Of a stretch of 64,000 bases of DNA, positions 24,844-32,697 are shown piece after piece. This stretch comes from Asanoa ferruginea (GTDB taxonomy: Bacteria > Actinomycetota > Actinomycetes > Mycobacteriales > Micromonosporaceae). The notes below the pieces were generated by a model that worked only from the letters and a program-made list of their open reading frames with translations, had not been told where the DNA came from and did not search any database. The first letter of the stretch is position 1; each line of letters opens with the position of its first letter. The stretch covers positions 6,262,001-6,326,000 of the forward strand of contig NZ_QUMQ01000001.1 of NCBI RefSeq assembly GCF_003387075.1, written 5' to 3'. Both the position numbers and the translations under genes were made by a program.

Positions 24844-24856
24844 ACGCCCACCCTAG

Positions 24857-25846
24857 TCACGCGATGGAGTCGTCGACGGCGATCAGCACCTTGCCCACCG
24901 CGCCGCCTTCGACCGCGTCGTGCGCGGCGGCGGTGTCGGCCAGCGGGAAGACCGTCGTCGGCAGGGGAGTGAGCAGGCCGGCCGTCAGCGCGCCGGTGAG
25001 GTCGGCGGCCGCATCGGCGAACGCGACGTCGGGCATCGTGTAGAGCAGCACGAAGCGCAGCACCAGGTTGCGGTTCATCAGCTCGCGGACGACCAGTTGC
25101 GGTGGCTGCGGCTCGGCGGCGTAGCAGACGATCATCGCGTTTGGCGCGGCGACGTCGAGGTCGAGCCGCAGGTTGCTGGCCGGCGCCACCTCGATGAACC
25201 GGTCGACACCCTCGGGCGCGACGGCACGGATCTGGTCGGCGGCGTCGGGCGAGCGGTAGTTGACCACGTGTCGGGCGCCGGCCTCGCGGGCCAACGCCAG
25301 CTTCGCGTCGCCGGACACGGTGGTGAGCACGGTGGCCCCGGCGGCGAGGGCCTGCTGGATCGCGAAGTGGCCGACCGCGCCGGCGCCGCCGGCGACCAGC
25401 ACCGTCTTGCCGTCGATCGGGCCGTCGGCGAACAGGCAGCGGTGCGCGGTCACGGCCGGCACGCCCAGGCTGGCGCCGAGCTGCATGGAGGCGTTGTCGG
25501 GCAACGGGATCGCCTGGTCGGAGGGGATCACGGTGAACTGCGCCGCGCTGCCGTAGGGGCGGCGGTAGGCGGCCATGTAGAGCCAGACCCGCTGACCGAC
25601 GCGGGCCGGGTCGACGCCCGGGCCGACCTCGTCGATCACGCCGGAACCGTCTTGGTTGGGCACCTGGAAGTGGGTCGCGCGGGGCAGCGGCACGGTGCCG
25701 GACCGCGACTTCCAGTCGGTCGGGTTGACGCCCGAGTAGGCGACCCGCACCCGCACCTCACCCGGCCCGGGGCTGGGCGTCTCGATCTCCTCGACCTTGA
25801 GCACGTCGGCGGCGGGGCCGTGCTCGCGATAAACAGCAGCGCGCAT
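24857..25846 (-). CDS. NADPH:quinone reductase-like medium-chain dehydrogenase
   Basis: A 329-residue zinc-free MDR enzyme of the zeta-crystallin/quinone reductase type: MRAAVYREHGPAADVLKVEE, SGVNPTDWKSRSG, then the NADP Rossmann loop VLVAGGAGAVGHFAIQQALA. The catalytic-zinc cysteines of true alcohol dehydrogenases are absent. It probably reduces quinones or enones with NADPH. ATG at 25846 fits the family N terminus; the open frame continues far upstream only as a shadow of the chitinase. It lies 14 bp downstream of the polymerase start on the same strand, and is divergent from the chitinase. Confidence 0.88.
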   Translation of the reverse strand: MRAAVYREHGPAADVLKVEEIETPSPGPGEVRVRVAYSGVNPTDWKSRSGTVPLPRATHFQVPNQDGSGVIDEVGPGVDPARVGQRVWLYMAAYRRPYGSAAQFTVIPSDQAIPLPDNASMQLGASLGVPAVTAHRCLFADGPIDGKTVLVAGGAGAVGHFAIQQALAAGATVLTTVSGDAKLALAREAGARHVVNYRSPDAADQIRAVAPEGVDRFIEVAPASNLRLDLDVAAPNAMIVCYAAEPQPPQLVVRELMNRNLVLRFVLLYTMPDVAFADAAADLTGALTAGLLTPLPTTVFPLADTAAAHDAVEGGAVGKVLIAVDDSIA

Positions 25847-25879
25847 GACGACGAGCTTAGCGATGGGATCAGACATCCA

Positions 25880-25908
25880 TTGACTTGAATAGTAAAGTTT
25901 CCTAAGCT
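25880..25908 (+). promoter_or_regulatory. Chitinase promoter with palindromic motif in the spacer
   Basis: A candidate -35 TTGACT (25880-25885) and -10 TAAGCT (25903-25908) are 17 bp apart. The spacer contains AGTAAAGTTTCCT (25891-25903), a near-palindrome of the AGGAAA-n-TTTCCT type that I recall upstream of secreted glycoside hydrolase genes in related actinomycetes. The AT-rich stretch contrasts with its surroundings. Its position suggests a repressor site that blocks RNA polymerase. Confidence 0.55.
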
Positions 25909-25999
25909 TTTGCCACCTCGAGGCCCATATTGGCGGGACACCCCCACCGCGTTCCTCTGTCCGCTCCACGAACGCTTTGCGCCCTCGAAAGGCACGCCC

Positions 26000-27385
26000 A
26001 TGACCATCCGCAAGAGATCGCCGTTCGCCGCGGCCGCGCTCGCCACGGCCACCGTGCTGGCCGGCACCCTCGCCGCCGTCACCGCGTCGACCGCCGCCTC
26101 GGCCGCCGTCCTGCCCAACGGCTTCAAGAGCATCGGCTACATGCCCTCCTGGGCCGGCAGCGCGACCGCGATCCAATACTCCAAGCTGACCCACATCAAC
26201 TACGCGTTCGTGCTGCCCAACGCCAACGGCAGCATCACCGCGGTCGACAACCCGAGCAAGCTCCAGCAGATCGTCAGCCTCGGCCACGCCGCCAACGCCA
26301 AGGTGCTGATCGCCATCGGCGGCTGGAACGACGGCAACGACTCCGGCTTCGAGCAGATGGCGGCCAACGCCGGCACCCGCACCACGTTCGTCAACAACGT
26401 GGTCAACCTGGTCAACCAATACGCCCTCGACGGCGTCGACATCGACTGGGAATACCCCGACCCGGGCACCTCGGGCAACAACTTCACTGCGCTGATGTCG
26501 CAGCTCAGCACCGCCATGCACAGCCGCGGCAAGCTGCTCTCGGCCGCGGTGGTCAGCGGTGGCGGCACCGCGCAGGGCGTGCAGCCGGCCGTGTTCGGCT
26601 ACGTCGACTACCTCAACATCATGACCTACGACGGCGGTACGCCACACGCCAACTACAACTGGACGATCGACAACATCAACGGGTGGAAGGCGCGCGGCCT
26701 GCCGGCCAGCAAGGCGATCGTCGGCGTGCCGTTCTACAGCCGGCCCGGCGGCATTCCCTACAACCAGATCGTGGCGATGAACGCGGCGTACGCCAATCAG
26801 GACTGCGCCACCATCAACGGCGCGCAACAGTGCTACAACGGCCTGCCGACGGTGCGCAGCAAGACCCAATGGGCGATGTCCAACGCGGGCGGCATCATGA
26901 ACTGGGAGCTGTCCCAGGACCCCAACAACGCCAACTCGCTGGTGAGCGCGATCTACACGGTCGCGACCGGCGGCGGCGGCCCCACCAACCCGCCGCCGAC
27001 CGGCCGGACCGGCCGGATCACCGGCCTGGCCGGCAAGTGCGTCGACGTGGCAGCGGCCAGCACCGCCAACGGCGCCGCGATCCAGCTCTACACCTGCAAC
27101 GGCACCACCGCGCAGACCTGGACGGTGTCCAGCGACAGCACGTTGCGGGCGCTGGGCAAGTGCATGGACGTCGCGAGCGGTTCGACCGCCAACGGCGCCA
27201 ACGTGCAGCTCTGGGACTGCAACGGCAGTGGGGCGCAGGTCTGGCAGGCACAGTCCAACCAGACGTTGCGCAACCCGCAATCGAACAAGTGCCTGGATGT
27301 ACGCGACAACAGCAGCGCCGACGCGACGCGGCTCCAGATCTGGGACTGCTTCGCCGGCGCCAACCAGCGCTGGGTCCTGCCCTGA
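26000..27385 (+). CDS. Secreted GH18 chitinase with C-terminal ricin-type lectin domain
   Basis: A 461-residue secreted enzyme. Residues 1-35 form a signal peptide (MTIRKRSPFA, hydrophobic core, ASAA-V cleavage). The GH18 barrel spans about 38-325 with the catalytic motif DGVDIDWE (144-151, acid Glu151), plus SxGG-like IGGWN and MTYDGG. A GGGGPTNPPPTG linker leads to a ricin B/CBM13 beta-trefoil (about 336-461) with QTW, QVW and QRW repeats and paired cysteines. It probably hydrolyses chitin outside the cell, with the lectin domain binding sugar polymers. ATG at 26000 follows CGAAAGG at 7-nt spacing; upstream codons give no signal peptide. Confidence 0.93.
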   Translation: MTIRKRSPFAAAALATATVLAGTLAAVTASTAASAAVLPNGFKSIGYMPSWAGSATAIQYSKLTHINYAFVLPNANGSITAVDNPSKLQQIVSLGHAANAKVLIAIGGWNDGNDSGFEQMAANAGTRTTFVNNVVNLVNQYALDGVDIDWEYPDPGTSGNNFTALMSQLSTAMHSRGKLLSAAVVSGGGTAQGVQPAVFGYVDYLNIMTYDGGTPHANYNWTIDNINGWKARGLPASKAIVGVPFYSRPGGIPYNQIVAMNAAYANQDCATINGAQQCYNGLPTVRSKTQWAMSNAGGIMNWELSQDPNNANSLVSAIYTVATGGGGPTNPPPTGRTGRITGLAGKCVDVAAASTANGAAIQLYTCNGTTAQTWTVSSDSTLRALGKCMDVASGSTANGANVQLWDCNGSGAQVWQAQSNQTLRNPQSNKCLDVRDNSSADATRLQIWDCFAGANQRWVLP

Positions 27386-27394
27386 CGTGGTGAA

Positions 27395-27432
27395 GACCTG
27401 AACCGCCGGGCCCTCGCTCGGCGGTTCAGGTC
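27395..27432. terminator. Bidirectional terminator hairpin between chitinase and merR
   Basis: A perfect 14-bp inverted repeat: GACCTGAACCGCCG (27395-27408) and its complement (27419-27432), with a 10-nt loop. It lies 10 bp after the chitinase stop and overlaps the last codons of the convergent merR gene, so it can end both transcripts. There is no T-run, as is common in actinobacteria. Confidence 0.8.
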
Positions 27433-27791
27433 GTGTAGTCGCAGTGCGGGTTCGGGCGGGAGGTCTGCTCAATGATGGCGTCGAGCTTGCCCCGGGTCAG
27501 CGTCAACTCCGCGATCTGCCGGTCGATGCGGTCGCGCTCGGCCGCCAGCAGCGCCCGCGACTCCGGCGTGCTGACCTGAGCGTCGACACAGGGCAGCAGG
27601 TCGGCGATCGTCTTGCTGGAGAGCCCGGCGGCGTACAACGACTGGATGAGTTTGACCCGCTCCACCGCGGCCTCGGTGTAGTGCCGCTGCCCGCTCACGC
27701 TGCGAGTCGAGGCCAGCAGCCCTTGCTCCTCGTAATAACGCAGCGCCCGGACACTGACCGCGGCCCGCGTCGCCACATCTCCGATCCGCAC
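27426..27791 (-). CDS. MerR-family transcriptional regulator
   Basis: A 121-residue MerR protein. MRIGDVATRAAVSVRALRYYEEQGLL is the winged helix-turn-helix, followed by a helical dimerisation segment with a LAAERDRIDRQIAEL-type coiled coil. The short C-terminal end has one cysteine (PHCDYTT) and one more mid-protein (LLPCVD), too few to define a metal sensor. It is divergent from the SDR at 27851, with a MerR-type promoter between them. It is likely the regulator of that SDR. Confidence 0.9.
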   Translation of the reverse strand: MRIGDVATRAAVSVRALRYYEEQGLLASTRSVSGQRHYTEAAVERVKLIQSLYAAGLSSKTIADLLPCVDAQVSTPESRALLAAERDRIDRQIAELTLTRGKLDAIIEQTSRPNPHCDYTT

Positions 27792-27812
27792 GTGTGACCC
27801 CCGTCTCGCACC

Positions 27813-27844
27813 TTGCCTCTGACGTCAGCGTCAGGTCCTAGCGT
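27813..27844 (+). promoter_or_regulatory. MerR-type promoter with dyad in an extended spacer
   Basis: TTGCCT (27813-27818) and TAGCGT (27839-27844) are separated by 20 bp, longer than the normal 17. The spacer holds the inverted repeat CTGACG-TCAG-CGTCAG (27819-27834). MerR proteins activate by twisting promoters with overlong spacers whose dyad lies between the two elements, which is the arrangement seen here, 7 bp upstream of the SDR start and divergent from merR. Confidence 0.7.
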
Positions 27845-27850
27845 AACCAC

Positions 27851-28570
27851 ATGCAGATCACCGGAGCTAAAGCTCTCGTCACCGGCGCCAACCGCGGCCT
27901 CGGCAAGGCGTTCGTCGAGGCCCTCGTCGCGCGCGGCGCCGAGACGGTCTACGCCACCGCCCGTCGCCCCGAGCTCATCGACACCCCCGGCGTCACCCCG
28001 CTGCACCTGGACATCACCGACGCGGCCTCGATCGAGGCGGCCGCCGCCCAGGTCGGCGAGCTGGACATCCTGATCAACAACGCCGGCATCTCGACTCCCG
28101 CGCCGCTGCTCGGTGACAACCTCGACAACGTCCGCCGCGAGTTCGACACCCACTTCTGGGGCACCCTCAACGTCACCCGCGCCTTCGCCCCCCGCCTCGC
28201 CGGCGGCGCGATCCTCAACGTGATCTCCGCGCTCTCCTGGTATGTCTACGGCCCCGCCAGCAACGGCTACGCGGCGGCCAAGGCGGCGGAATGGTCCCTC
28301 ACCAACGGGGTACGGATCGAACTCGCCGGCCAGAAGACCCAGGTCACCGCGCTGGCCCTCGCGATAGCCGACACCGACATGATGGCCGCGTACGACATCC
28401 CGAAGCTCCCCCCGGCCGACGTCGTCGCCCTGGCCCTCGACGGCCTGGAAGCCGGCAAACTCGAAGTCATCGGCGACAACGTCACCGCCAAGGTGAAGGC
28501 TGCCCTGGCCGGCGACCCCGCCGACTTCTACGCCGACGTCCAGGCCGCCCTCTTCGGCCAGACCGCCTAG
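27851..28570 (+). CDS. Short-chain dehydrogenase/reductase
   Basis: A 239-residue classical SDR: ALVTGANRGLGKAFVEALV, DILINNAGIS, VISALSWYVYGPASNGYAAAK (catalytic Ser, Tyr, Lys). TARRPE at the second strand suggests NADP(H). It is probably controlled by the divergent MerR through the promoter at 27813-27844. Substrate unknown; related MerR-SDR pairs respond to reactive carbonyls or drugs. Confidence 0.88.
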   Translation: MQITGAKALVTGANRGLGKAFVEALVARGAETVYATARRPELIDTPGVTPLHLDITDAASIEAAAAQVGELDILINNAGISTPAPLLGDNLDNVRREFDTHFWGTLNVTRAFAPRLAGGAILNVISALSWYVYGPASNGYAAAKAAEWSLTNGVRIELAGQKTQVTALALAIADTDMMAAYDIPKLPPADVVALALDGLEAGKLEVIGDNVTAKVKAALAGDPADFYADVQAALFGQTA

Positions 28571-28623
28571 ATCTCGCGGGTTGGCGGCCTCGGTGGTCTC
28601 CGGGTCATCGAAAGCGCCGGCGC

Positions 28624-28719
28624 TCAGCGCAGCGCCACGAGGACCTCGGCGCCGCGCTCGCCGACCATGACCGACGGGCCGTGCGAGTTTCCGCGGGCGG
28701 TGCTGTAGCGCTCCAGGGG
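28624..28719 (-). pseudogene. Possible C-terminal remnant of a GMC-type oxidoreductase
   Basis: On the minus strand, codons 28719 down to 28624 read PLERYSTARGNSHGPSVMVG and continue to a TGA stop. The GNSHGPSVMVGERGAEVL part resembles the GNTNAPSIMIGEKAADMI ending of GMC flavoenzymes such as choline dehydrogenase. It begins directly after the stop codon of the gene at 28720 with no start of its own, so if real it is gene debris. The similarity is short and judged by eye. The rest of the 28571-28719 gap shows nothing. Confidence 0.3.
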
Positions 28720-29343
28720 CTACCGGGTGGCCGCCGCCAGGGCGGCGCGCGCACCCTCCGCGTCGGCGTCGGCGCCGTACACCGGTGTGCCCGGCTCCTG
28801 GCGCCAGCTCTCGTCGAGCGACCCGCCGTCCACCGGATCGAAACCCAGCTCGTCGATCAACGCCGACACCACTCGCTTGGCCTCGGCGTCGTCACCGGCG
28901 ACCGGGATGGCGATCCGGCCCGGCGCGCCGGCCGGCAGAGCGCCGGCGCCGAGCGGTCGGTAGTTGATCGTGTTGAACGCCTTCACCACCCGTGCGCCGG
29001 CCAGGTGGTCGGCGACCCAGCGGGCCGAGGTCGTGCCCTGGTCGATCGCGGCGATCTGCCCGTCGCGCTGCGGGTAGTAGTTGTTGGTGTCGACCACGAT
29101 CTTGCCCGCGAACGCGCCCTGCGGGAGGCCGGGCACGGCCTTGGTGGGGATCGAGACGACGACCAGGTCGTGGTCGGCCGCCTGCGCGACCGTGCCGGCC
29201 GTCACACCGGGCGCCGCCACCAGGTCTTCGTCGTGGGTCTCCGGGCCGCGGGAGTTGGCCACCACCACGTGGTGACCGAGGGCGCCGAGCCGCCTGGCAA
29301 GCGTGCCGCCGATGGCGCCGGCACCGATAATTCCGATTTCCAT
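28720..29343 (-). CDS. NADP-binding F420-type oxidoreductase-like protein
   Basis: A 207-residue Rossmann protein of the type represented by F420H2:NADP oxidoreductase. IGIIGAGAIGGTLARRLGAL binds the dinucleotide and VVVANSRGPE supplies the Ser-Arg that contacts the NADP phosphate. VVKAFNTINYRPLG and a short helical end follow. It is shorter than most bona fide F420:NADP oxidoreductases but similar to many actinobacterial NAD(P)-binding relatives. It is divergent from the P19-like gene 72 bp away. Confidence 0.82.
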   Translation of the reverse strand: MEIGIIGAGAIGGTLARRLGALGHHVVVANSRGPETHDEDLVAAPGVTAGTVAQAADHDLVVVSIPTKAVPGLPQGAFAGKIVVDTNNYYPQRDGQIAAIDQGTTSARWVADHLAGARVVKAFNTINYRPLGAGALPAGAPGRIAIPVAGDDAEAKRVVSALIDELGFDPVDGGSLDESWRQEPGTPVYGADADAEGARAALAAATR

Positions 29344-29415
29344 ACCAGGCCGAACACCCTGACCGCCGGTGATCTTCCCCGGTTATCCCGGCCACCCGGC
29401 GGGTAACCCGCAGGC

Positions 29416-30015
29416 ATGACCACCGAACCGACCTACCCGCCGATGGAAGAGAGCAACGAGGCCAGCCGCGAGGAGCTGAGGGTCGCCCGGGAACAGGGTG
29501 ACGCGTATGGGCACGCGCTCGGCGCCATGGCCGACGAGGACGGCGCCGCCACCGCGCGGGCCGGCGACTATCTGGTCGCGTTCATCAACGAGAACGCCGA
29601 GGGCATGTACATGCTCGAGGATGGCATCCTGCTCTGGCGCGAGGCCGCGCCGGACGCCAACGTGCACCTGGAGGTCGCGGTCGCCGACGCCGGTGACGGC
29701 CGGTTCGTGCCGGGGCTGCGAGTGCACGTCGACGTCGAGCGCGACGGCAAGCCGATCCTGACCAACGTCGAGTTGCCGTTCCTGTGGCACCCGTTCCTCT
29801 ACCACTACGGCGGCAACGCAAAGGTGCCCGACACCGGACCGTTCGAGGTCACCGTGCGGATCGCGGCGCCGACGTTCATGCGCCACGATCCGATCAACGG
29901 CAAGCGCTACGTCGAGCGCGTGGACGTGCGGTTCGAGAACGTCGTGTTCGCCAACGGCCGCAAGGAGAGCCCCGAAGGCTCACCCCGCGGCCAGGACGCG
30001 CCGACGGCCAGTTAG
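29416..30015 (+). CDS. P19/Tp34-like (Fe2+ transport protein family) protein without signal peptide
   Basis: A 199-residue protein resembling the P19/Tp34 immunoglobulin-fold metal-binding family in its second half. ADYLVAF-type strands lead to WHPFLYHYGGNAKVPDTGPF and then APTFMRHDPINGKRY, matching the HYGxN and R-H-x-D-x-x-x-G order of that family. P19 is normally periplasmic or lipid-anchored and binds Cu/Fe beside an FTR1 permease. Here no signal peptide is seen (MTTEPTYPPMEESNEASREE) and no permease is nearby. It may be a cytoplasmic relative. Its stop shares TTAG (30012-30015) with the convergent SDR. Confidence 0.6.
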   Translation: MTTEPTYPPMEESNEASREELRVAREQGDAYGHALGAMADEDGAATARAGDYLVAFINENAEGMYMLEDGILLWREAAPDANVHLEVAVADAGDGRFVPGLRVHVDVERDGKPILTNVELPFLWHPFLYHYGGNAKVPDTGPFEVTVRIAAPTFMRHDPINGKRYVERVDVRFENVVFANGRKESPEGSPRGQDAPTAS

Positions 30016-30938
30016 CGAACCGAGAGCTCCCACAGCCGGGCGGCCGCCGAAGGGTCCAGCGCGTAGGGCGCGACCCCGGTCCGGGTGCCCTGCTCGTTCG
30101 GCAGAGCCTCGTTGCAGTCCTCGAAGTAGCGCCCGGCCACCCCCGTCAGCAGCGGCGAGGCGGCCAGCAGCACCGACGTGGCGGCTCCCTGCTCAGGCGT
30201 GCGCCAGCTCGCACCGCCGGCGCCGGCCGCGCGCCGGGCCCGCTCCAGGTCCTCCTCGCTGACGTACCGCTGCAAATTGGTCCTGATGCCGCCCGGGTGC
30301 AGTGCGTTGACGGTGATCCCGTCGTCGGCCCAGCGCCGGCTGCCCTCGACGGCGAACAGCACGTTGGCCGTCTTCGACTGGCCGTAGGCCGACCAGGGCT
30401 CGTACTCCCGATGATTGAAATGAATGTCGTCTAAGACCACCGGCGAGCGCAGGTGGGCCGACGAGCTGACCGCGACGACGCGGGCGCCACCGGCAGCGGC
30501 CAGCGCGCGGTGCAGCCCCGTGGCGAGGGCGAAGTGGCCCAGATGGTTGGTGGCGAACTGCATTTCCCAACCCTCGGGTGTACGCCCCAGCGGTGCCGCC
30601 ATCACGCCCGCGTTGTTGACCAGGATGTGCAGCGGGCCTTCCCAGCCCGCGACGAACGCGGCGACCGTGGCGGGGTCGGCGAGGTCGAGATAGCCGACGT
30701 GGACGGCCTTGTTGCCGGTGGCCGCGATGAGGTCGTCGGCGACCCGGGCGCCGTCGGCGACGTTGCGCACCGCGATGGTCACCTCGGCGCCGGCTGAGGC
30801 CAGCGCCCGGGCGGTCTCGATCCCGATGCCCGAGGCGCCGCCGGTGACGACGGCCCGGCGACCGGTCAGGTCCACGCCCGCGACGACGTCCGCGGCGGTT
30901 GAGGCGGCGGTGAACGGTGTGACGAAGCGTTCAGGCAT
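30012..30938 (-). CDS. SDR oxidoreductase (retinol dehydrogenase-like)
   Basis: A 308-residue SDR: AVVTGGASGIGIETARALASAG, ILVNNAGVM, FATNHLGHFALA, VSSSAHLRSP and YGQSKTANVLFA (catalytic Tyr-Lys). These are marks of the WWOX/retinol-dehydrogenase-like subgroup common in actinomycetes. It is divergent from a TetR regulator across an 87-bp gap with two palindromes, and is probably repressed by it. Substrate unknown. Confidence 0.9.
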   Translation of the reverse strand: MPERFVTPFTAASTAADVVAGVDLTGRRAVVTGGASGIGIETARALASAGAEVTIAVRNVADGARVADDLIAATGNKAVHVGYLDLADPATVAAFVAGWEGPLHILVNNAGVMAAPLGRTPEGWEMQFATNHLGHFALATGLHRALAAAGGARVVAVSSSAHLRSPVVLDDIHFNHREYEPWSAYGQSKTANVLFAVEGSRRWADDGITVNALHPGGIRTNLQRYVSEEDLERARRAAGAGGASWRTPEQGAATSVLLAASPLLTGVAGRYFEDCNEALPNEQGTRTGVAPYALDPSAAARLWELSVR

Positions 30939-30963
30939 GCTTTGTCTCCTTGGTAACGTTGAA

Positions 30964-31003
30964 CCGGAGGGTCCTCCGGAACCTTATCCGGAGGTTCCTC
31001 CGG
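30964..31003. promoter_or_regulatory. Tandem TetR operators
   Basis: Two perfect palindromes share the same arms: CCGGAGG-GT-CCTCCGG (30964-30979) and CCGGAGG-TT-CCTCCGG (30988-31003), 24 bp centre to centre. They lie between the divergent SDR and TetR starts. Repeated, face-aligned operators of this kind are typical of TetR dimers that repress both genes. Confidence 0.82.
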
Positions 31004-31025
31004 TTGCCACCTGAAGGGAGCTGTC

Positions 31026-31592
31026 GTGTCCGACACCGCGCCCCGCGCGCTGCGCGCCGACGCCCGGCGCAACCGGGACCGGCTGCTCGCGACCGCGGTC
31101 GCGGCCTTCTCCGCGGATCCCGACACCACCCTCGACGCGATCGCCAAGGAGGCCGGGGTCGGCATCGGCACGCTCTACCGGCACTTCCCGACCCGGGAGG
31201 CGCTGGTCGAGGCCGCCTACCGCAACGAGTTGGGGCGGCTCTGCGACGCCGCCACCGAACTCGGCGCGACGTTGCCGCCGGACCGGGCCGTGCGGGCCTG
31301 GATGGACCGCTTCACCGACTACCTGACCACCAAGCGGGGCATGGCGACGGCGTTGCGCGCGGTGATCGCATCCGGCGGCGACCCCTACGCGGAAAGCCGC
31401 GCCCGGATGGTCGCCGCGATCTCGCCGCTGCTAAAGACCGGTGTCGAGGCGGGCACCATCCGCGCCGATGTCGACCCGGTCGACGTGCTGGTCGCGCTCA
31501 ACGGCGTGAGCCTCGCGGCCGGCGCGCCCGAGCAACGCGACCGGGCCGGCCGCCTGCTCGACCTGCTGATGGATGGCCTGCGCCCGCGCTAA
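31026..31592 (+). CDS. TetR-family transcriptional regulator
   Basis: A 188-residue TetR protein. The N-terminal helix-turn-helix is RDRLLATAVAAFSADPDTTL then IAKEAGVGIGTLYRHFPTREALVEAAY. The C-terminal ligand domain is mostly helical and resembles the SbtR-like type. The divergent SDR and the paired operators at 30964-31003 are the likely targets. A GAAGGGAG ribosome-binding site precedes the GTGTCC start region; the annotated start codon at 31026 is GTG. Confidence 0.92.
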   Translation: MSDTAPRALRADARRNRDRLLATAVAAFSADPDTTLDAIAKEAGVGIGTLYRHFPTREALVEAAYRNELGRLCDAATELGATLPPDRAVRAWMDRFTDYLTTKRGMATALRAVIASGGDPYAESRARMVAAISPLLKTGVEAGTIRADVDPVDVLVALNGVSLAAGAPEQRDRAGRLLDLLMDGLRPR

Positions 31593-31632
31593 TTGGCGTG
31601 CCCGCGGGCGCGGCGGTGTCTAAGGTGCTCGC

Positions 31633-32601
31633 GTGCGGACCACGATCGTCGATGGAAACGACTGGCTCGACCCGCAGTGGCGGGCGGGCGCCGACGCCTG
31701 GGTCACCGAGCGCCTCGCCGCGGCGGGCACCCTGGTCGACGGCCCGATCGAGCAGACCCGGGTGCGCCCCTGGTCGGTGAGCCACCGGGTGCCGACGGCC
31801 GGCGGATGGCACTGGTTCAAAGCCAACACCTACGGCTGCCGCTACGAGGCCGCGCTCGCGTCGGCGCTGGCCACGTGGGTGCCCTCGGCGGTGCTGGCAC
31901 CCGTCGCGGTGCACGCGGAGCGCGGCTGGCTGCTGACCGCCGACGCCGGCCCGATCCTGCGGGAGACCACGCCGACGCTGGCGCAGTGGGCTGCCCTGCT
32001 CGAGGAATACGCGGAGCTGCAACGCACCCTGGCCGGCCGGGCCGACGAGATGGTGGCGCTCGGCGTCCCCGACCAGCGCCCGGCGCTGTTGCCGGCGCTG
32101 TTGGGTGACCTGCTCGACGACCCGGCGGTGCGGGCCGACCTGGGCGCCGAGCGCCTGGCGGCGGTCACCGCGATGGCGCCCGACGTGGCCCGCTGGTCGG
32201 AAGAGCTCGCGGCCGACGGGCTGGGCGCCTCGCTGCAACACGACGACCTGCACGACGGCAACGTGTTCGCGGCCGGCTACCGCTTCTTCGACTGGGGCGA
32301 CGCGAGCGTGGCCCACCCGTTCGGCACGCTGCTGGTGACGCTCTCGTCGGCGGGCTACACCTTCGGCCTCGACCCGGGCGCCCCGGAGTTGCTCCGGTTG
32401 CGCGACGCCTATCTCTCCGGCTGGCCGGGCGACCCGGCGGCCCTGCGCCACTCGGCGACGTTGGCCTGCCGGGTGACCCGGGTCAGCCGGGCGCTGTCGT
32501 GGCGCCGGTCGCTGCACCGGTCGGCGCTCCCGCTCGACGACGGCGTGCGCACCGCACCCGCCGAGTGGCTGGCCGAGCTGACCGAGCCCGACGTGCTCTG
32601 A
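31633..32601 (+). CDS. Aminoglycoside phosphotransferase-family (APH-like) protein
   Basis: A 322-residue kinase-like protein of the APH/choline-kinase fold. LQHDDLHDGNVFAAG is the catalytic loop (His, Asp, Asn) and FFDWGDASVAHPF supplies the metal-binding Asp. The N-terminal lobe has a Lys in WHWFKANTYGCRYEAAL as the probable ATP-binding residue. It may phosphorylate a small metabolite or antibiotic; most such actinobacterial genes have no known substrate. It begins at GTG 31633, 40 bp after tetR on the same strand, so co-transcription is possible. Confidence 0.83.
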   Translation: MRTTIVDGNDWLDPQWRAGADAWVTERLAAAGTLVDGPIEQTRVRPWSVSHRVPTAGGWHWFKANTYGCRYEAALASALATWVPSAVLAPVAVHAERGWLLTADAGPILRETTPTLAQWAALLEEYAELQRTLAGRADEMVALGVPDQRPALLPALLGDLLDDPAVRADLGAERLAAVTAMAPDVARWSEELAADGLGASLQHDDLHDGNVFAAGYRFFDWGDASVAHPFGTLLVTLSSAGYTFGLDPGAPELLRLRDAYLSGWPGDPAALRHSATLACRVTRVSRALSWRRSLHRSALPLDDGVRTAPAEWLAELTEPDVL

Positions 32602-32697
32602 CGGGGCGGTCCACCTGCGACGGATCTTCACGTCTCGACGCGCGGCGCGGCAGCGCGCAGAATCGACAGATCCGCCCCGTCCCATGGGAGGCCGGCC

